Shown here piece by piece: positions 5,959 through 13,644 of a stretch of DNA of 17,814 nt. The stretch lies in assembly GCA_041744795.1 (NCBI GenBank), contig JBGTKD010000015.1:1-17814 (forward strand), given 5' to 3'. The stretch is from DATHWB01 sp041744795. GTDB taxonomy: Bacteria > Actinomycetota > Acidimicrobiia > Spongiisociales > ZC4RG35. The translations under genes and the position numbers were made by a program. Below the pieces are notes generated by a model. The model did no database searches. It saw only the letters and a program-made list of their open reading frames with translations, and was not told where the DNA came from. Position 1 is the stretch's first letter, and the number at the start of each line of letters is the position of its first letter.

Positions 5959-8010
5959 CGGCCTGACCGTCAGAGTCCCGGCTTCCACAGTCACGACGAC
6001 GTCGCCATGGACGTCGGTCCTATAGACAGTCGCTGGTTCGAGCGCCTCAACGACCCACGACACGGGGTGGCCGAACGTGTTCGGACCGACACTAATGACA
6101 GAGACCGCCCCAGCGTGATCCGTGAGCCACTGCCGATGAGAGGTCCCCGCACCCTGATGGGGCACCTTCAACAAGTCGATCGACTGAACGGATATCTCTG
6201 ACTGAGCTACCTCTTCGATGTCCCCCGAGAGAAGCACTCTCACTCCATCAAGTGTGACGACAAGAACAATCGATTGGTCGTTGGGGCTGGCGTATCGGCG
6301 TCGAGGGCCGATGACCTCGAGTGTGTCAGCTCCAACGGCGAGCACCGAGCCGACGGTAGGTGACTCGACGGGGACACCGACCTCCGCAGCCCGCCGCAAG
6401 AGTTCCTCGGATGAAGGAGTGGCGTGGGGTTCGAATGCTGCCCATATCCGGCCGACGTGGATACGACCGAGGATCCCTGCGATCCCGGCGACATGGTCGG
6501 CATGCACATGGGTCACTATCGCCAGGTCCACCGAATTGATCCCGTATCTAGCGAGGCGATTGGCGAGTCGAGCCGGTTCTGGTCCACCGTCGACGAGAAC
6601 CGTAAAACCCGACATGCGCACCACGGCGGCGTCGCCCTGACCAACGTCGAGGAAGACAAGCCCCGTTTCCGGCGCGCCCCTGGCTGGCACCAACACCAGG
6701 CATAGGGCGACCGCTGCACAAAAGGTGATTACCGCCCGTCCACGCGGCACTTTCCACCAGAACAACCCGACGGCGGCCAACAGGCTGAAGGAGGTGGTAT
6801 CGAGCTGCGGCCAGGGAGCGCTGACCTTGGCGATGACGATCACAGCCTTGGCGAGAAGTTCTGCGAGGACGATGATTGGCCCCGAACCCAGTGCTGCGCC
6901 TATCCCCGCCAGGGAAGTGGCCGCGGTCACTATCGGGATTGCCAACAGGTTCGCTACGGGCGAGAGCAAAGGGACCGACCCGAAAACCGCCAGAAGGAGC
7001 GGCGCCACTGCCAATTGCGCCGCCAGGGTCGCTTTCAGAATCCGCGCGGCCTTCCCTCCCCCTGGCCACCACCAGGCTCCCGCCATCAAACCCGCCGTCG
7101 CCAACACCGACAGCTGGAATCCGACGGATGTGGCTAGACCCGGCTCGAGCAGGACGCTGGCGCCTGCGGCGACTGCGAGGGCGGTGACAGGTTCGAGCGG
7201 GATGCCGACGTATCGACCCAGAGAGACCAGCGCGGCCATCGCGGCGGCTCGCAGCACAGATGGTTCCCAACGAGTGAGGGCACCGAATACCAACAGCCCA
7301 TTCAGGACCACGACAAGGCGGGCGGCAGGCATGATCGCCAGCGGCGCAGTCACGAGAACCAGGGCCACAAGGAAGAGCGCGACGTTCGACCCGGAAACTG
7401 CAACCAGATGCGACAAACCAGCCCGGCGCATCTCTTCGTTGACGATGGAACTCACATCGGAGATGTCACCAATGAGGAAACCGACGAGTAGGCCGCGCGC
7501 GTCGCTGTCAGCCGGTCGGATCTGATCGACGATCCGCTCCCGTAGTCGGCTTGCAGCCCGCTGATGAACCGCCCCGGCGCCGACGTCTTCCACCCGATCA
7601 GCGGTGACGGTGGCGAGGATCCATCGTCCCGCTACGCGACGCACTCGACCATCGGAGGATCCGGAGACCCGGATCAGGTCGGGGCCGGGATCGACGTCGG
7701 CCTGCACCAACACGACTCCCTCTTCGGCCGAGACGAGCCCGCTCCAGCCCCAATTGCTTCCCAGGTTGACGGTCACCCTGCCGGTCAACTCCACAGTGCC
7801 GACCGGCAAGGCGGCGGGCTGGGCTGCCGACGCTATCCCCACGATCGCGCCAAGCGCGAGCGCGAGAACAAAGGTCAGTCGCTCGGGTCGTCCAACGCTC
7901 GGTCGACGCCAGCAGATGACAGCGATCGCGGGCGGTAGCCACCACCACCGGCCGACACCTGTCCAGGCTCCAACCGCACCGGCTACGGCGGCGCGGGCAA
8001 TGACTGTCAC
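5944..8010 (-). CDS. comEC: ComEC/Rec2-family DNA uptake channel with metallo-beta-lactamase domain
   Basis: A 688-residue polytopic membrane protein. Hydrophobic N-terminal helices and a DUF4131-like extracytoplasmic segment (roughly 60-150) come first. The Competence domain follows, with LLVGFLIGDISDVS and AGLSHLVAVSGSNVALFLV (about 180-230) and many membrane segments to about 440. A C-terminal metallo-beta-lactamase domain starts near 451 (LVFLDVGQGDAAVV), with HVHADH at 501-506 and a SGDIE motif near 595. It is thought to carry single-stranded DNA across the membrane, with the C-terminal domain degrading the other strand. The GTG at 8010 overlaps the comEA stop as GTGA, so comEA-comEC form an operon. 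The usual PHHGS motif reads PHQGA here. No pilus genes are in the window, so natural competence is possible but unproven. Confidence 0.95.
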   Translation of the reverse strand: MTVIARAAVAGAVGAWTGVGRWWWLPPAIAVICWRRPSVGRPERLTFVLALALGAIVGIASAAQPAALPVGTVELTGRVTVNLGSNWGWSGLVSAEEGVVLVQADVDPGPDLIRVSGSSDGRVRRVAGRWILATVTADRVEDVGAGAVHQRAASRLRERIVDQIRPADSDARGLLVGFLIGDISDVSSIVNEEMRRAGLSHLVAVSGSNVALFLVALVLVTAPLAIMPAARLVVVLNGLLVFGALTRWEPSVLRAAAMAALVSLGRYVGIPLEPVTALAVAAGASVLLEPGLATSVGFQLSVLATAGLMAGAWWWPGGGKAARILKATLAAQLAVAPLLLAVFGSVPLLSPVANLLAIPIVTAATSLAGIGAALGSGPIIVLAELLAKAVIVIAKVSAPWPQLDTTSFSLLAAVGLFWWKVPRGRAVITFCAAVALCLVLVPARGAPETGLVFLDVGQGDAAVVRMSGFTVLVDGGPEPARLANRLARYGINSVDLAIVTHVHADHVAGIAGILGRIHVGRIWAAFEPHATPSSEELLRRAAEVGVPVESPTVGSVLAVGADTLEVIGPRRRYASPNDQSIVLVVTLDGVRVLLSGDIEEVAQSEISVQSIDLLKVPHQGAGTSHRQWLTDHAGAVSVISVGPNTFGHPVSWVVEALEPATVYRTDVHGDVVVTVEAGTLTVRPSHQG

Positions 8011-8579
8011 GGGATCCGGATGAGAGGCCGCAGACGGGCGAGCGTCGCTTCTCCGATTCCTGGAACATCCAAAAGGTCCTCGAACACAGCGAACGGCCCG
8101 TTCTGCTCCCGGTGCGAGACAATGCGGCCCGCCATAACCGGGCCGACGCCCGGCAGCGTCTCCAGCTCCGTAGTCGAGGCGGTGTTGACCTGTACCAGTC
8201 CGTCGCCGGAAGGGCCTGGTTTCGATCGGGCGTCGGCGGTGGAGGGCACGAGTATCTGGCTGCCGTCTAGGAGCGGAGCTGCCAGGTTGATTCCAGCCAG
8301 AACCGCAGACCGAGTCGCTCCGCCCGCCGCTTCGATGGCATCCACCACCCGTGAACCAGGCTCCAAGCGGACCACACCAGGGTGGTGCACCTCGCCGGCA
8401 ACATGCACCAGTAGCCGACTTGCTGGGACGGGCTCGACAATCGACACAACCGGACCAGTGCCCTCAGGCGCGGTTTCGGGCAGTGACGTCCACCACCAAG
8501 CTCCCAGCGAGATGACCACCGCAATCGCGGCAACCGCCGCCGATTCGATGCGCTTCAGATCGGGACCTCCCCGAACCAC
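8007..8579 (-). CDS. comEA: ComEA family DNA-binding protein (SLBB plus helix-hairpin-helix)
   Basis: A 190-residue protein from the GTG at 8579. One membrane anchor lies at about residues 12-30 (SAAVAAIAVVISLGAWWW). A SLBB-type domain follows (LLVHVAGEVHHPGVVRLEPGSRVVDAI), then paired helix-hairpin-helix motifs at the C-terminus (VNTASTTELETLPGVGPVMAGRIV and DVPGIGEATLARLRPLI). ComEA binds double-stranded DNA outside the membrane and feeds it to ComEC, encoded immediately downstream with a GTGA overlap. The start is uncertain. An ATG at 8639 would overlap the divergent ppk2 start by 2 nt (CATG) and leave no room for promoters; the frame extends to 8714. GGGGAGG (about 8564-8570) lies near residue 8, so a rarer internal start cannot be excluded. 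Confidence 0.9.
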   Translation of the reverse strand: MVRGGPDLKRIESAAVAAIAVVISLGAWWWTSLPETAPEGTGPVVSIVEPVPASRLLVHVAGEVHHPGVVRLEPGSRVVDAIEAAGGATRSAVLAGINLAAPLLDGSQILVPSTADARSKPGPSGDGLVQVNTASTTELETLPGVGPVMAGRIVSHREQNGPFAVFEDLLDVPGIGEATLARLRPLIRIP

Positions 8580-8625
8580 CCGACGCAACTGGTATCTGTT
8601 TCGGGGGTAAGGGTCCAGACCCCGG

Positions 8626-8631
8626 TAGGTT
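8626..8631 (+). promoter_or_regulatory. Candidate ppk2 -10 box (TAGGTT), leaderless start
   Basis: TAGGTT fits TANNNT and ends 6 nt before the ATG at 8638. No clear -35 hexamer is seen. It lies between the divergent ppk2 and comEA starts. Confidence 0.35.
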
Positions 8632-8637
8632 GAGGCC

Positions 8638-9453
8638 ATGCTCATCGACATCGACCCGTACCGCGTCCGACCGGGTTCGACGGTCGAACTGGACACCATC
8701 GACGCTCGCGACACGGGGTCCTTCAGCGGTGGAAAGAAGGAAGCTCGACGTCTCCACGCGCAACTGACCGACCGTCTGTCCGAGTTGCAGGAGAAGTTCT
8801 ACGCCGATGGCCGTCATCGGCTGCTACTCGTTCTGCAGGCTATCGACGCCGGTGGCAAGGACGGGACAATCAGGAAGGTGTTTCAGGGAGTCAATCCGGC
8901 CGGTGTCCGCGTGGCAGCTTTCAAGCAGCCCACTCATCAGGAACGGGCCCGCGACTATCTGTGGCGTGTTCATCAGCAGGTTCCGGAGAACGGCGAGATA
9001 ACGGTCTTCAACCGCAGTCACTACGAAGACGTGCTTGTCGTGCGAGTCAAGGATTTAGTGCCTGAGGACACGTGGTCGAAACGCTACGCACACATCAACG
9101 ACTTCGAGCGGCTCCTTACCGACGAGGGAACAACGATCGTCAAGGTGTATCTCCACATCTCCAAAGAGGAGCAGCGTGACCGCCTCCAGGCGCGTCTGGA
9201 CGACCCTTCCAAGCACTGGAAGTTCAATGTCGCAGATCTCGAGGACCGCCGTCAGTGGGACGACTTCCGCCACGCCTTCGAGGACATGCTCGAGCGCACT
9301 TCTGAGGAGAACGCTCCGTGGTACGTAGTCCCTGCGGACCGCAAGTGGTTCAGGGATCTGGTCGTTACCTCAATTCTCATCAGCACACTGGAGTCACTCG
9401 ACCTGGAATATCCAGCCAACAAAGAAGACCTCTCCAATCTGGTGATCGAATGA
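8638..9453 (+). CDS. ppk2: Polyphosphate kinase 2 family phosphotransferase, class III-like
   Basis: A 271-residue PPK2 protein. Its Walker A-type loop is DAGGKDGT (residues 70-77), followed by VFQGVNPAGVRV and a Walker B/lid region FNRSHYEDVLVVRV (124-137). A basic C-terminal region follows (DDPSKHWKFN, PWYVVPADRKWFRD). PPK2 enzymes transfer phosphate between polyphosphate and nucleotides. The GKDGT plus SHYEDVL pattern resembles the class III group able to use AMP and ADP, but the class is inferred from motifs only. Length is typical. The gene stands alone, divergent from comEA and convergent with the protease-like gene (2-nt gap). It starts behind a TAGGTT -10 box and is probably leaderless. 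Confidence 0.92.
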   Translation: MLIDIDPYRVRPGSTVELDTIDARDTGSFSGGKKEARRLHAQLTDRLSELQEKFYADGRHRLLLVLQAIDAGGKDGTIRKVFQGVNPAGVRVAAFKQPTHQERARDYLWRVHQQVPENGEITVFNRSHYEDVLVVRVKDLVPEDTWSKRYAHINDFERLLTDEGTTIVKVYLHISKEEQRDRLQARLDDPSKHWKFNVADLEDRRQWDDFRHAFEDMLERTSEENAPWYVVPADRKWFRDLVVTSILISTLESLDLEYPANKEDLSNLVIE

Positions 9454-9455
9454 AG

Positions 9456-9845
9456 TCAATCCTTTGTGATTGCCCGTGCCTCTGCCTCGTGCCTGATCGC
9501 CAAGTAGGCGTCGCTGTGTGATCGACCGCTGAGCCGACCTCGCAGGTAGTCGCTCAGGTATCGGAGGAGGAAACGCAGCGCTCCCGACTCGAGCCACTGG
9601 CGAACGTGTATCAGCTCGTGAACGATCAACCGGCCGAGCAGTGCCGGATCACCTCCCAGCACCTCCGGGGCGACGTATATCCGACGTCGAACCGTCATAG
9701 CCCCGACGGGGCCGATCCAGAGCAACCGCATCCATCGGGGCGCCTCCAGAACGACGACCCTATCGAGTTCGACCAGGCCCGTAATAACCGCCACCGTGCG
9801 ACTGTCGATGCCCGCCTGTCCCAGAAGGGGGCCAACCGCGCTCAT
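9456..9845 (-). CDS. Small HExxH zinc metallopeptidase-like protein
   Basis: A 129-residue protein with VHELIHVRQW at residues 75-84, a gluzincin-like HExxH zinc site (H76, E77, H80). A later HEAEARA (119-125) could supply the third ligand, giving the pattern of DUF4157-like putative peptidases. There is no signal peptide; the moderately hydrophobic stretch at 39-50 is short. The catalytic layout is visible, but the substrate is unknown. The ATG at 9845 shares one base with the leuS stop (TGATG), so the gene is probably translated by re-initiation after leuS. No other member of a known pathway is adjacent. It ends 2 nt from the convergent ppk2 stop. Confidence 0.75.
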   Translation of the reverse strand: MSAVGPLLGQAGIDSRTVAVITGLVELDRVVVLEAPRWMRLLWIGPVGAMTVRRRIYVAPEVLGGDPALLGRLIVHELIHVRQWLESGALRFLLRYLSDYLRGRLSGRSHSDAYLAIRHEAEARAITKD

Positions 9846-12271
9846 CAGCCGACGACGATGTTCACGATGTTCGGTTCCCGGACGATGACCTTCTTGACGT
9901 TGTGACCGTCGATCCAGTCCTGGATCCGTTCCGACCCAAGAGCCAAACTCTCAGCTGTCTCAGCGTCGATGTCGGCCGCCACCTCGATCTTGTCTCTCAG
10001 CTTGCCGTTGACCTGGACGACCATCGTGACGACGTCTCGCTTCACCAGATCGTCATCCCAAGCGGGCCATTCCTCCGTGGCGAGCATCGTCCCAAAACCC
10101 AGCTGTTCCCAGAGTTCGTGGCTCAGGTGCGGTGCCATCGGCGACAACAAAAGCAACAAGAGCCGGATGACTTCACGATGGGTCTCGGTCGATAACCCTT
10201 CGCGAAGTGCACTCTGCAGAGTGTTGGCGAACGTCATCAGGTGGGCGACCGAGGTGTTGAACGAGAAGCGGTCTATGTCTTCGGTGACTTTCTTGACCAT
10301 GCGGTGGGCTTCAGCGAGGACTTCTGCGTCCGCCTCGCCCGGCGGACGATCTTCGATCTGGCCGACTTGGCCGGTGGCCATCCGCCACACCCGGTCCAAG
10401 AAACGCGATGTGCCTTCGACTCCGTTATCGGACCACACCGCATCGTCTGTGGGAGGTCCGATGAAGAGTTCGAACAGCCGAATGGCATCCGCGCCGTACT
10501 TGGAGTAGTAGGCATCCGGGGAAACCACGTTCCCCTTCGACTTGGACATCTTTGCTCCGTCCTTGACGAGCATGCCCTGGGTGAAAAGCGCCTTGAAGGG
10601 CTCTTCGCTTCGCACAAGGCCCATGTCATGGAGAACCTTGGTAATGAACCTGGCATACAGAAGATGAAGCACGGCGTGCTCGACGCCTCCGATGTACTGG
10701 TCGACATCCATCCAGTAATCGACCTTCGCCGGGTCGAATATCTCCTCGGTGTTCTGGGCGTCGCAGTACCGCAGGAAGTACCACGACGAGTCGACGAAAG
10801 TGTCCATCGTGTCGGTCTCGCGTTTGGCGGGGCCACCACACACGGGGCATTCGGTGTTCACGAAAGACTCGGACGCGGCCAGCGGTGACCGTCCAGCGGG
10901 GCGGTAGTCCTCAATGTCGGGATGCACTACTGGTAGCTGGTCGGTCGGGACCGGGACCAGCCCATGGGTCGGACAGGTGACCATCGGGATCGGACTACCC
11001 CAGTACCGCTGCCGGGAGATGAGCCAATCCCGTAACCGGAAGTTGACGGTGCCACGCCCGAGACCGTGCTCTTCGAACCAGGCGATGATTGTCGCTTTCG
11101 CCTCTGCCATCTCCATCCCGTTGAGAAAGTCCGAGTTGATGACAGGGCCGGTACCCGTGTACGCCTCACCATCGAAGCCCTCAGGGGGTTCAACCGTCCG
11201 GATAATCTCGATCCCGTACTTGGTGGCGAAGTCCCAGTCCCGCTGGTCCTCACCGGGAACGGCCATGATTGCGCCGGTGCCATAGCCCATGAGGACATAG
11301 TCAGCGATCCAGATGGGAACCGAGCGACCGTTGGCAGGGTTGACCGCGTAGTGACCTGTGAACACTCCGGTCTTGTCACCTTCGGCCTGGCGATCGATCT
11401 CGGAGGCTGAACCAGCCGCCGTTATGTAGGCCCGCGCCTCGGCCTCATTCACCGAACCCGAGATCAGTGACTCGACGAGTGGATGTTCGGGAGCAAGCAC
11501 TGCGAACGTCATGCCGAAAACTGTGTCAGGACGGGTCGTATAGACATCGAAAGCCAGATCGGTCTCGCGTACCTCAAGGGTGATGGTGCATCCTTCAGAC
11601 CGCCCGATCCAGTTGCGCTGCATCGTTCTCACCCGGTCGGGCCAAGCATCCAACTGGTCGAGGTCGTCCAGCAGCCGCTGGGCGTAGTCGGTGATCTTGA
11701 AGAACCACTGGTCGAGGTCGCGCTTGACCACCTCTGAGTCGCACCTCTCGCAATGTCCGTCGATCACCTGCTCGTTGGCCAGCACGGTCTGGTCGGTGGG
11801 ACACCAGTTGACTGGTGCGTTTCGTTTGTAAGCCAACCCTTGTTTGTAGAGCTCCAAAAAGAGCCACTGGTCCCACTTGTAGTACTCGGGCGTGTGAGAC
11901 GCGAGTTCACGGTCCCAGTCGTAAACCGCGCCGAGACGCCGCAATTGGGCCTTCATCCGCGGAATCTGGCGTTCGGTGAACTCCCTCGGGTGAATGCCGG
12001 TCGCAATGGCTGCGTTCTCGGCAGGGAGTCCGAAGCTGTCCCAGCCCATAGGCGATAGCACGTTGTATCCCTGCATCCGTCGGTAGCGAGTCAGCAGATC
12101 GACATAGGAGTAGTTCCGCAAATGTCCCATGTGAAGGTCCCCCGATGGGTACGGGTACATCTGGACGTTGTAGAACTTGGGCCGTTTCGGGTCCTCGGTG
12201 ACGTTGAAGACGCGTTCGTCCTCCCACCGGTCCTGCCACTTGGCTTCTATCTGCTGGATCTCATAAGTCAC
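9845..12271 (-). CDS. leuS: Leucine-tRNA ligase, bacterial type
   Basis: An 808-residue class I synthetase that charges tRNA-Leu. HIGH appears as HMGH (residues 47-50) and KMSKS lies at 574-578. A zinc-binding stretch WCPTDQTVLANEQ...CERC and the CP1 editing domain (TRPDTVFGMTF and GTGAIMAVPGEDQRD) are intact, as are the anticodon-binding region and the C-terminal domain. Length is close to the Bacillus type. The leucine-specific insertion seen in E. coli just before KMSKS is essentially absent (QGMLVKDGAKMSKS). The editing motif reads GEDQRD where E. coli has GHDQRD; the key final aspartate is kept. The GTG at 12271 lacks a Shine-Dalgarno sequence but follows TACCCT by 7 nt, so it is probably leaderless. 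It is divergent from paaA, with 92 nt between the starts. Confidence 0.97.
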   Translation of the reverse strand: MTYEIQQIEAKWQDRWEDERVFNVTEDPKRPKFYNVQMYPYPSGDLHMGHLRNYSYVDLLTRYRRMQGYNVLSPMGWDSFGLPAENAAIATGIHPREFTERQIPRMKAQLRRLGAVYDWDRELASHTPEYYKWDQWLFLELYKQGLAYKRNAPVNWCPTDQTVLANEQVIDGHCERCDSEVVKRDLDQWFFKITDYAQRLLDDLDQLDAWPDRVRTMQRNWIGRSEGCTITLEVRETDLAFDVYTTRPDTVFGMTFAVLAPEHPLVESLISGSVNEAEARAYITAAGSASEIDRQAEGDKTGVFTGHYAVNPANGRSVPIWIADYVLMGYGTGAIMAVPGEDQRDWDFATKYGIEIIRTVEPPEGFDGEAYTGTGPVINSDFLNGMEMAEAKATIIAWFEEHGLGRGTVNFRLRDWLISRQRYWGSPIPMVTCPTHGLVPVPTDQLPVVHPDIEDYRPAGRSPLAASESFVNTECPVCGGPAKRETDTMDTFVDSSWYFLRYCDAQNTEEIFDPAKVDYWMDVDQYIGGVEHAVLHLLYARFITKVLHDMGLVRSEEPFKALFTQGMLVKDGAKMSKSKGNVVSPDAYYSKYGADAIRLFELFIGPPTDDAVWSDNGVEGTSRFLDRVWRMATGQVGQIEDRPPGEADAEVLAEAHRMVKKVTEDIDRFSFNTSVAHLMTFANTLQSALREGLSTETHREVIRLLLLLLSPMAPHLSHELWEQLGFGTMLATEEWPAWDDDLVKRDVVTMVVQVNGKLRDKIEVAADIDAETAESLALGSERIQDWIDGHNVKKVIVREPNIVNIVVG

Positions 12272-12278
12272 CCAGGGG

Positions 12279-12284
12279 AGGGTA
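12279..12284 (-). promoter_or_regulatory. Candidate leuS -10 box (TACCCT), leaderless start
   Basis: TACCCT ends 7 nt before the GTG at 12271, with no Shine-Dalgarno between. The same hexamer sits in front of the PAC2 gene. The PaaR-type palindrome is about 60-75 nt upstream of the predicted transcript start, so it need not affect leuS. Confidence 0.4.
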
Positions 12285-12326
12285 ACGATTCGCCGATACC
12301 CCGGATTCGGGTTTTCCTCCCGACGT

Positions 12327-12355
12327 TTGCATCACGAACGATCGTTCGTTAGTAT
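12327..12355 (+). promoter_or_regulatory. paa operon promoter (TTGCAT, N17, TAGTAT)
   Basis: TTGCAT (12327-12332) and TAGTAT (12350-12355) are spaced by exactly 17 nt. TAGTAT ends 8 nt before the paaA ATG at 12364, and no Shine-Dalgarno sequence is present, so the paa mRNA is probably leaderless. This is the best-formed promoter in the window, and its spacer is almost filled by the operator palindrome. Confidence 0.65.
12334..12349. promoter_or_regulatory. Predicted PaaR operator, perfect 16-bp palindrome
   Basis: ACGAACGATCGTTCGT is its own reverse complement. Its core matches CNAACGNNCGTTNG, the pattern reported for the TetR-family phenylacetate repressor PaaR of Thermus thermophilus, at every fixed position. 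It fills 16 of the 17 spacer bases between -35 and -10, so bound repressor would block RNA polymerase. The likely ligand is the regulator encoded at 15975-16559. Release by phenylacetyl-CoA is known for homologues and inferred here. Confidence 0.75.
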
Positions 12356-12363
12356 CGCAGTCC

Positions 12364-13296
12364 ATGACGCTGCTCACTACCCAGTCCGCTGAAGAACGCT
12401 TCCAGCGGATCATCGATGCCGACGACAAGATCGAATCAGCCGATTGGATGCCAGAGGGGTACCGCAAGACCCTTATACGCCAGATCGCCCAGCACGCCCA
12501 CTCCGAAGTGATCGGCATGCAACCGGAAGGCAACTGGATATCCCGCGCACCTTCCCTCAAGCGCAAGGCGATCCTCATGGCGAAGGTTCAGGACGAAGCG
12601 GGCCACGGTCTGTACCTGTATTCGGCGGCCGAGACGCTCGGTGTGACCCGCGACGAGATGACGGAGCTGCTCCACACGGGGCGCCAGAAGTACTCGTCGA
12701 TCTTCAACTACCCGACCCTGTCGTGGGCGGACATGGGCGCTATCGGATGGCTGGTGGACGGTGCGGCCATCACGAACCAGGTGATGCTGACCCGCTGCTC
12801 GTACGGCCCCTACTCCCGGGCAATGGTCCGGATCTGCAAAGAGGAGTCCTTCCACCAGCGCCAGGGCTACGAGATCATGCTTGTCCTCTCGAATGGGACC
12901 GGTGAGCAGAAGGCGATGGCCCAGGATGCCCTCGATCGCTGGTGGTGGCCCTCGCTCATGATGTTCGGACCGAACGACTCGGATTCGACACACTCAGAGC
13001 AGTCGATGGCCTGGAAGATCAAACGAGTTTCGAACGACGATCTGCGCCAGCAATTCGTCGACATGACCGTTCCCCAGGCCGACTACCTGGGCCTCACCAT
13101 CCCCGACCCCGACCTGCGGTGGGACAAGGAGCGGAACCACTACGACTTCGGCGACATCGACTGGGACGAGTTCTGGGCAGTCGTCAAGGGCAACGGCCCG
13201 ATGAACCGGGAACGGATCGAGAACAAGGTTGGCGCCTGGGACGACAACGCCTGGGTCAGAGACGCGGCCCTCGCCCACGCCGCCCGGAACCGCTGA
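12364..13296 (+). CDS. paaA: Phenylacetyl-CoA epoxidase catalytic subunit PaaA
   Basis: A 310-residue ferritin-fold di-iron subunit. It carries DEAGH (residues 77-81) and EESFHQRQG (160-168), the ExxH-type iron ligands, plus the characteristic NWISRAPSLKRK segment (57-68). With PaaB, C and E it converts phenylacetyl-CoA to the ring-1,2-epoxide using oxygen and reductant, the first committed step of aerobic phenylacetate breakdown. It is cytoplasmic. The start is fixed by TAGTAT eight bases upstream and by the family N-terminus; there is no ribosome site. It is the first gene of the paaABCDE-paaR operon and is predicted to be repressed by PaaR at the overlapping operator. Length is typical and no key residue is seen to be missing. 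Confidence 0.97.
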   Translation: MTLLTTQSAEERFQRIIDADDKIESADWMPEGYRKTLIRQIAQHAHSEVIGMQPEGNWISRAPSLKRKAILMAKVQDEAGHGLYLYSAAETLGVTRDEMTELLHTGRQKYSSIFNYPTLSWADMGAIGWLVDGAAITNQVMLTRCSYGPYSRAMVRICKEESFHQRQGYEIMLVLSNGTGEQKAMAQDALDRWWWPSLMMFGPNDSDSTHSEQSMAWKIKRVSNDDLRQQFVDMTVPQADYLGLTIPDPDLRWDKERNHYDFGDIDWDEFWAVVKGNGPMNRERIENKVGAWDDNAWVRDAALAHAARNR

Positions 13297-13308
13297 AAGG
13301 AGCGACCA

Positions 13309-13644
13309 ATGGCATATTCCGTACCCCGGATGGAAGGCGACGAAGACCACGAGTTCGGCGAGCAAGAGGCCGGCTGGCCGATGTGGGAGGTCTTCATCCG
13401 CCAACGCCGTGGGATGTCACACGTCCACGCGGGGAGTCTGCACGCCGCCGATGCCGAGACCGCGGTCCAAAATGCCAGAGATGTCTACACCCGCCGTCAG
13501 GAGGGGGTGAGTATCTGGGTGGTTCGGTCATCCGAGGTCACCGCCTTTGATCCCGAGGACGCCGCCGACTACATCGACGCCAACGAAAAGCCCTACCGCC
13601 ACGCCACCTTCTATGAGATCCCCGAAGAAGTGGGGCACATGTGA
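13309..13644 (+). CDS. paaB: Phenylacetyl-CoA epoxidase subunit PaaB
   Basis: A 111-residue small subunit with the family pattern WPMWEVFIRQRRGMSHVHAGSLHAADAE, SIWVVRSSEV and YRHATFYEIPEEVGHM. PaaB has no catalytic metal; it bridges and stabilises the PaaA-PaaC heterodimers. The best ribosome binding site in the operon, AAAGGAG (13296-13302), begins at the last base of the paaA stop, 6 nt before the ATG. paaA-paaB is the only non-overlapping junction in the operon. An acidic 15-residue stretch near the N-terminus (EGDEDHEFGEQE) looks like a slight extension compared with shorter PaaB proteins. Confidence 0.95.
   Translation: MAYSVPRMEGDEDHEFGEQEAGWPMWEVFIRQRRGMSHVHAGSLHAADAETAVQNARDVYTRRQEGVSIWVVRSSEVTAFDPEDAADYIDANEKPYRHATFYEIPEEVGHM

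Noticed and set aside
6548..7270. 240-residue frame on the minus strand
   Set aside because: Alternate frame inside comEC; arginine/glycine-rich translation without domains, while the comEC frame shows clear motifs.
6725..7525. 266-residue plus-strand frame
   Set aside because: Antisense to the comEC membrane domain; threonine/alanine/arginine-rich low-information translation.
10241..10888. 215-residue plus-strand frame within leuS
   Set aside because: Antisense shadow of a well-supported synthetase gene; no start signals or motifs.
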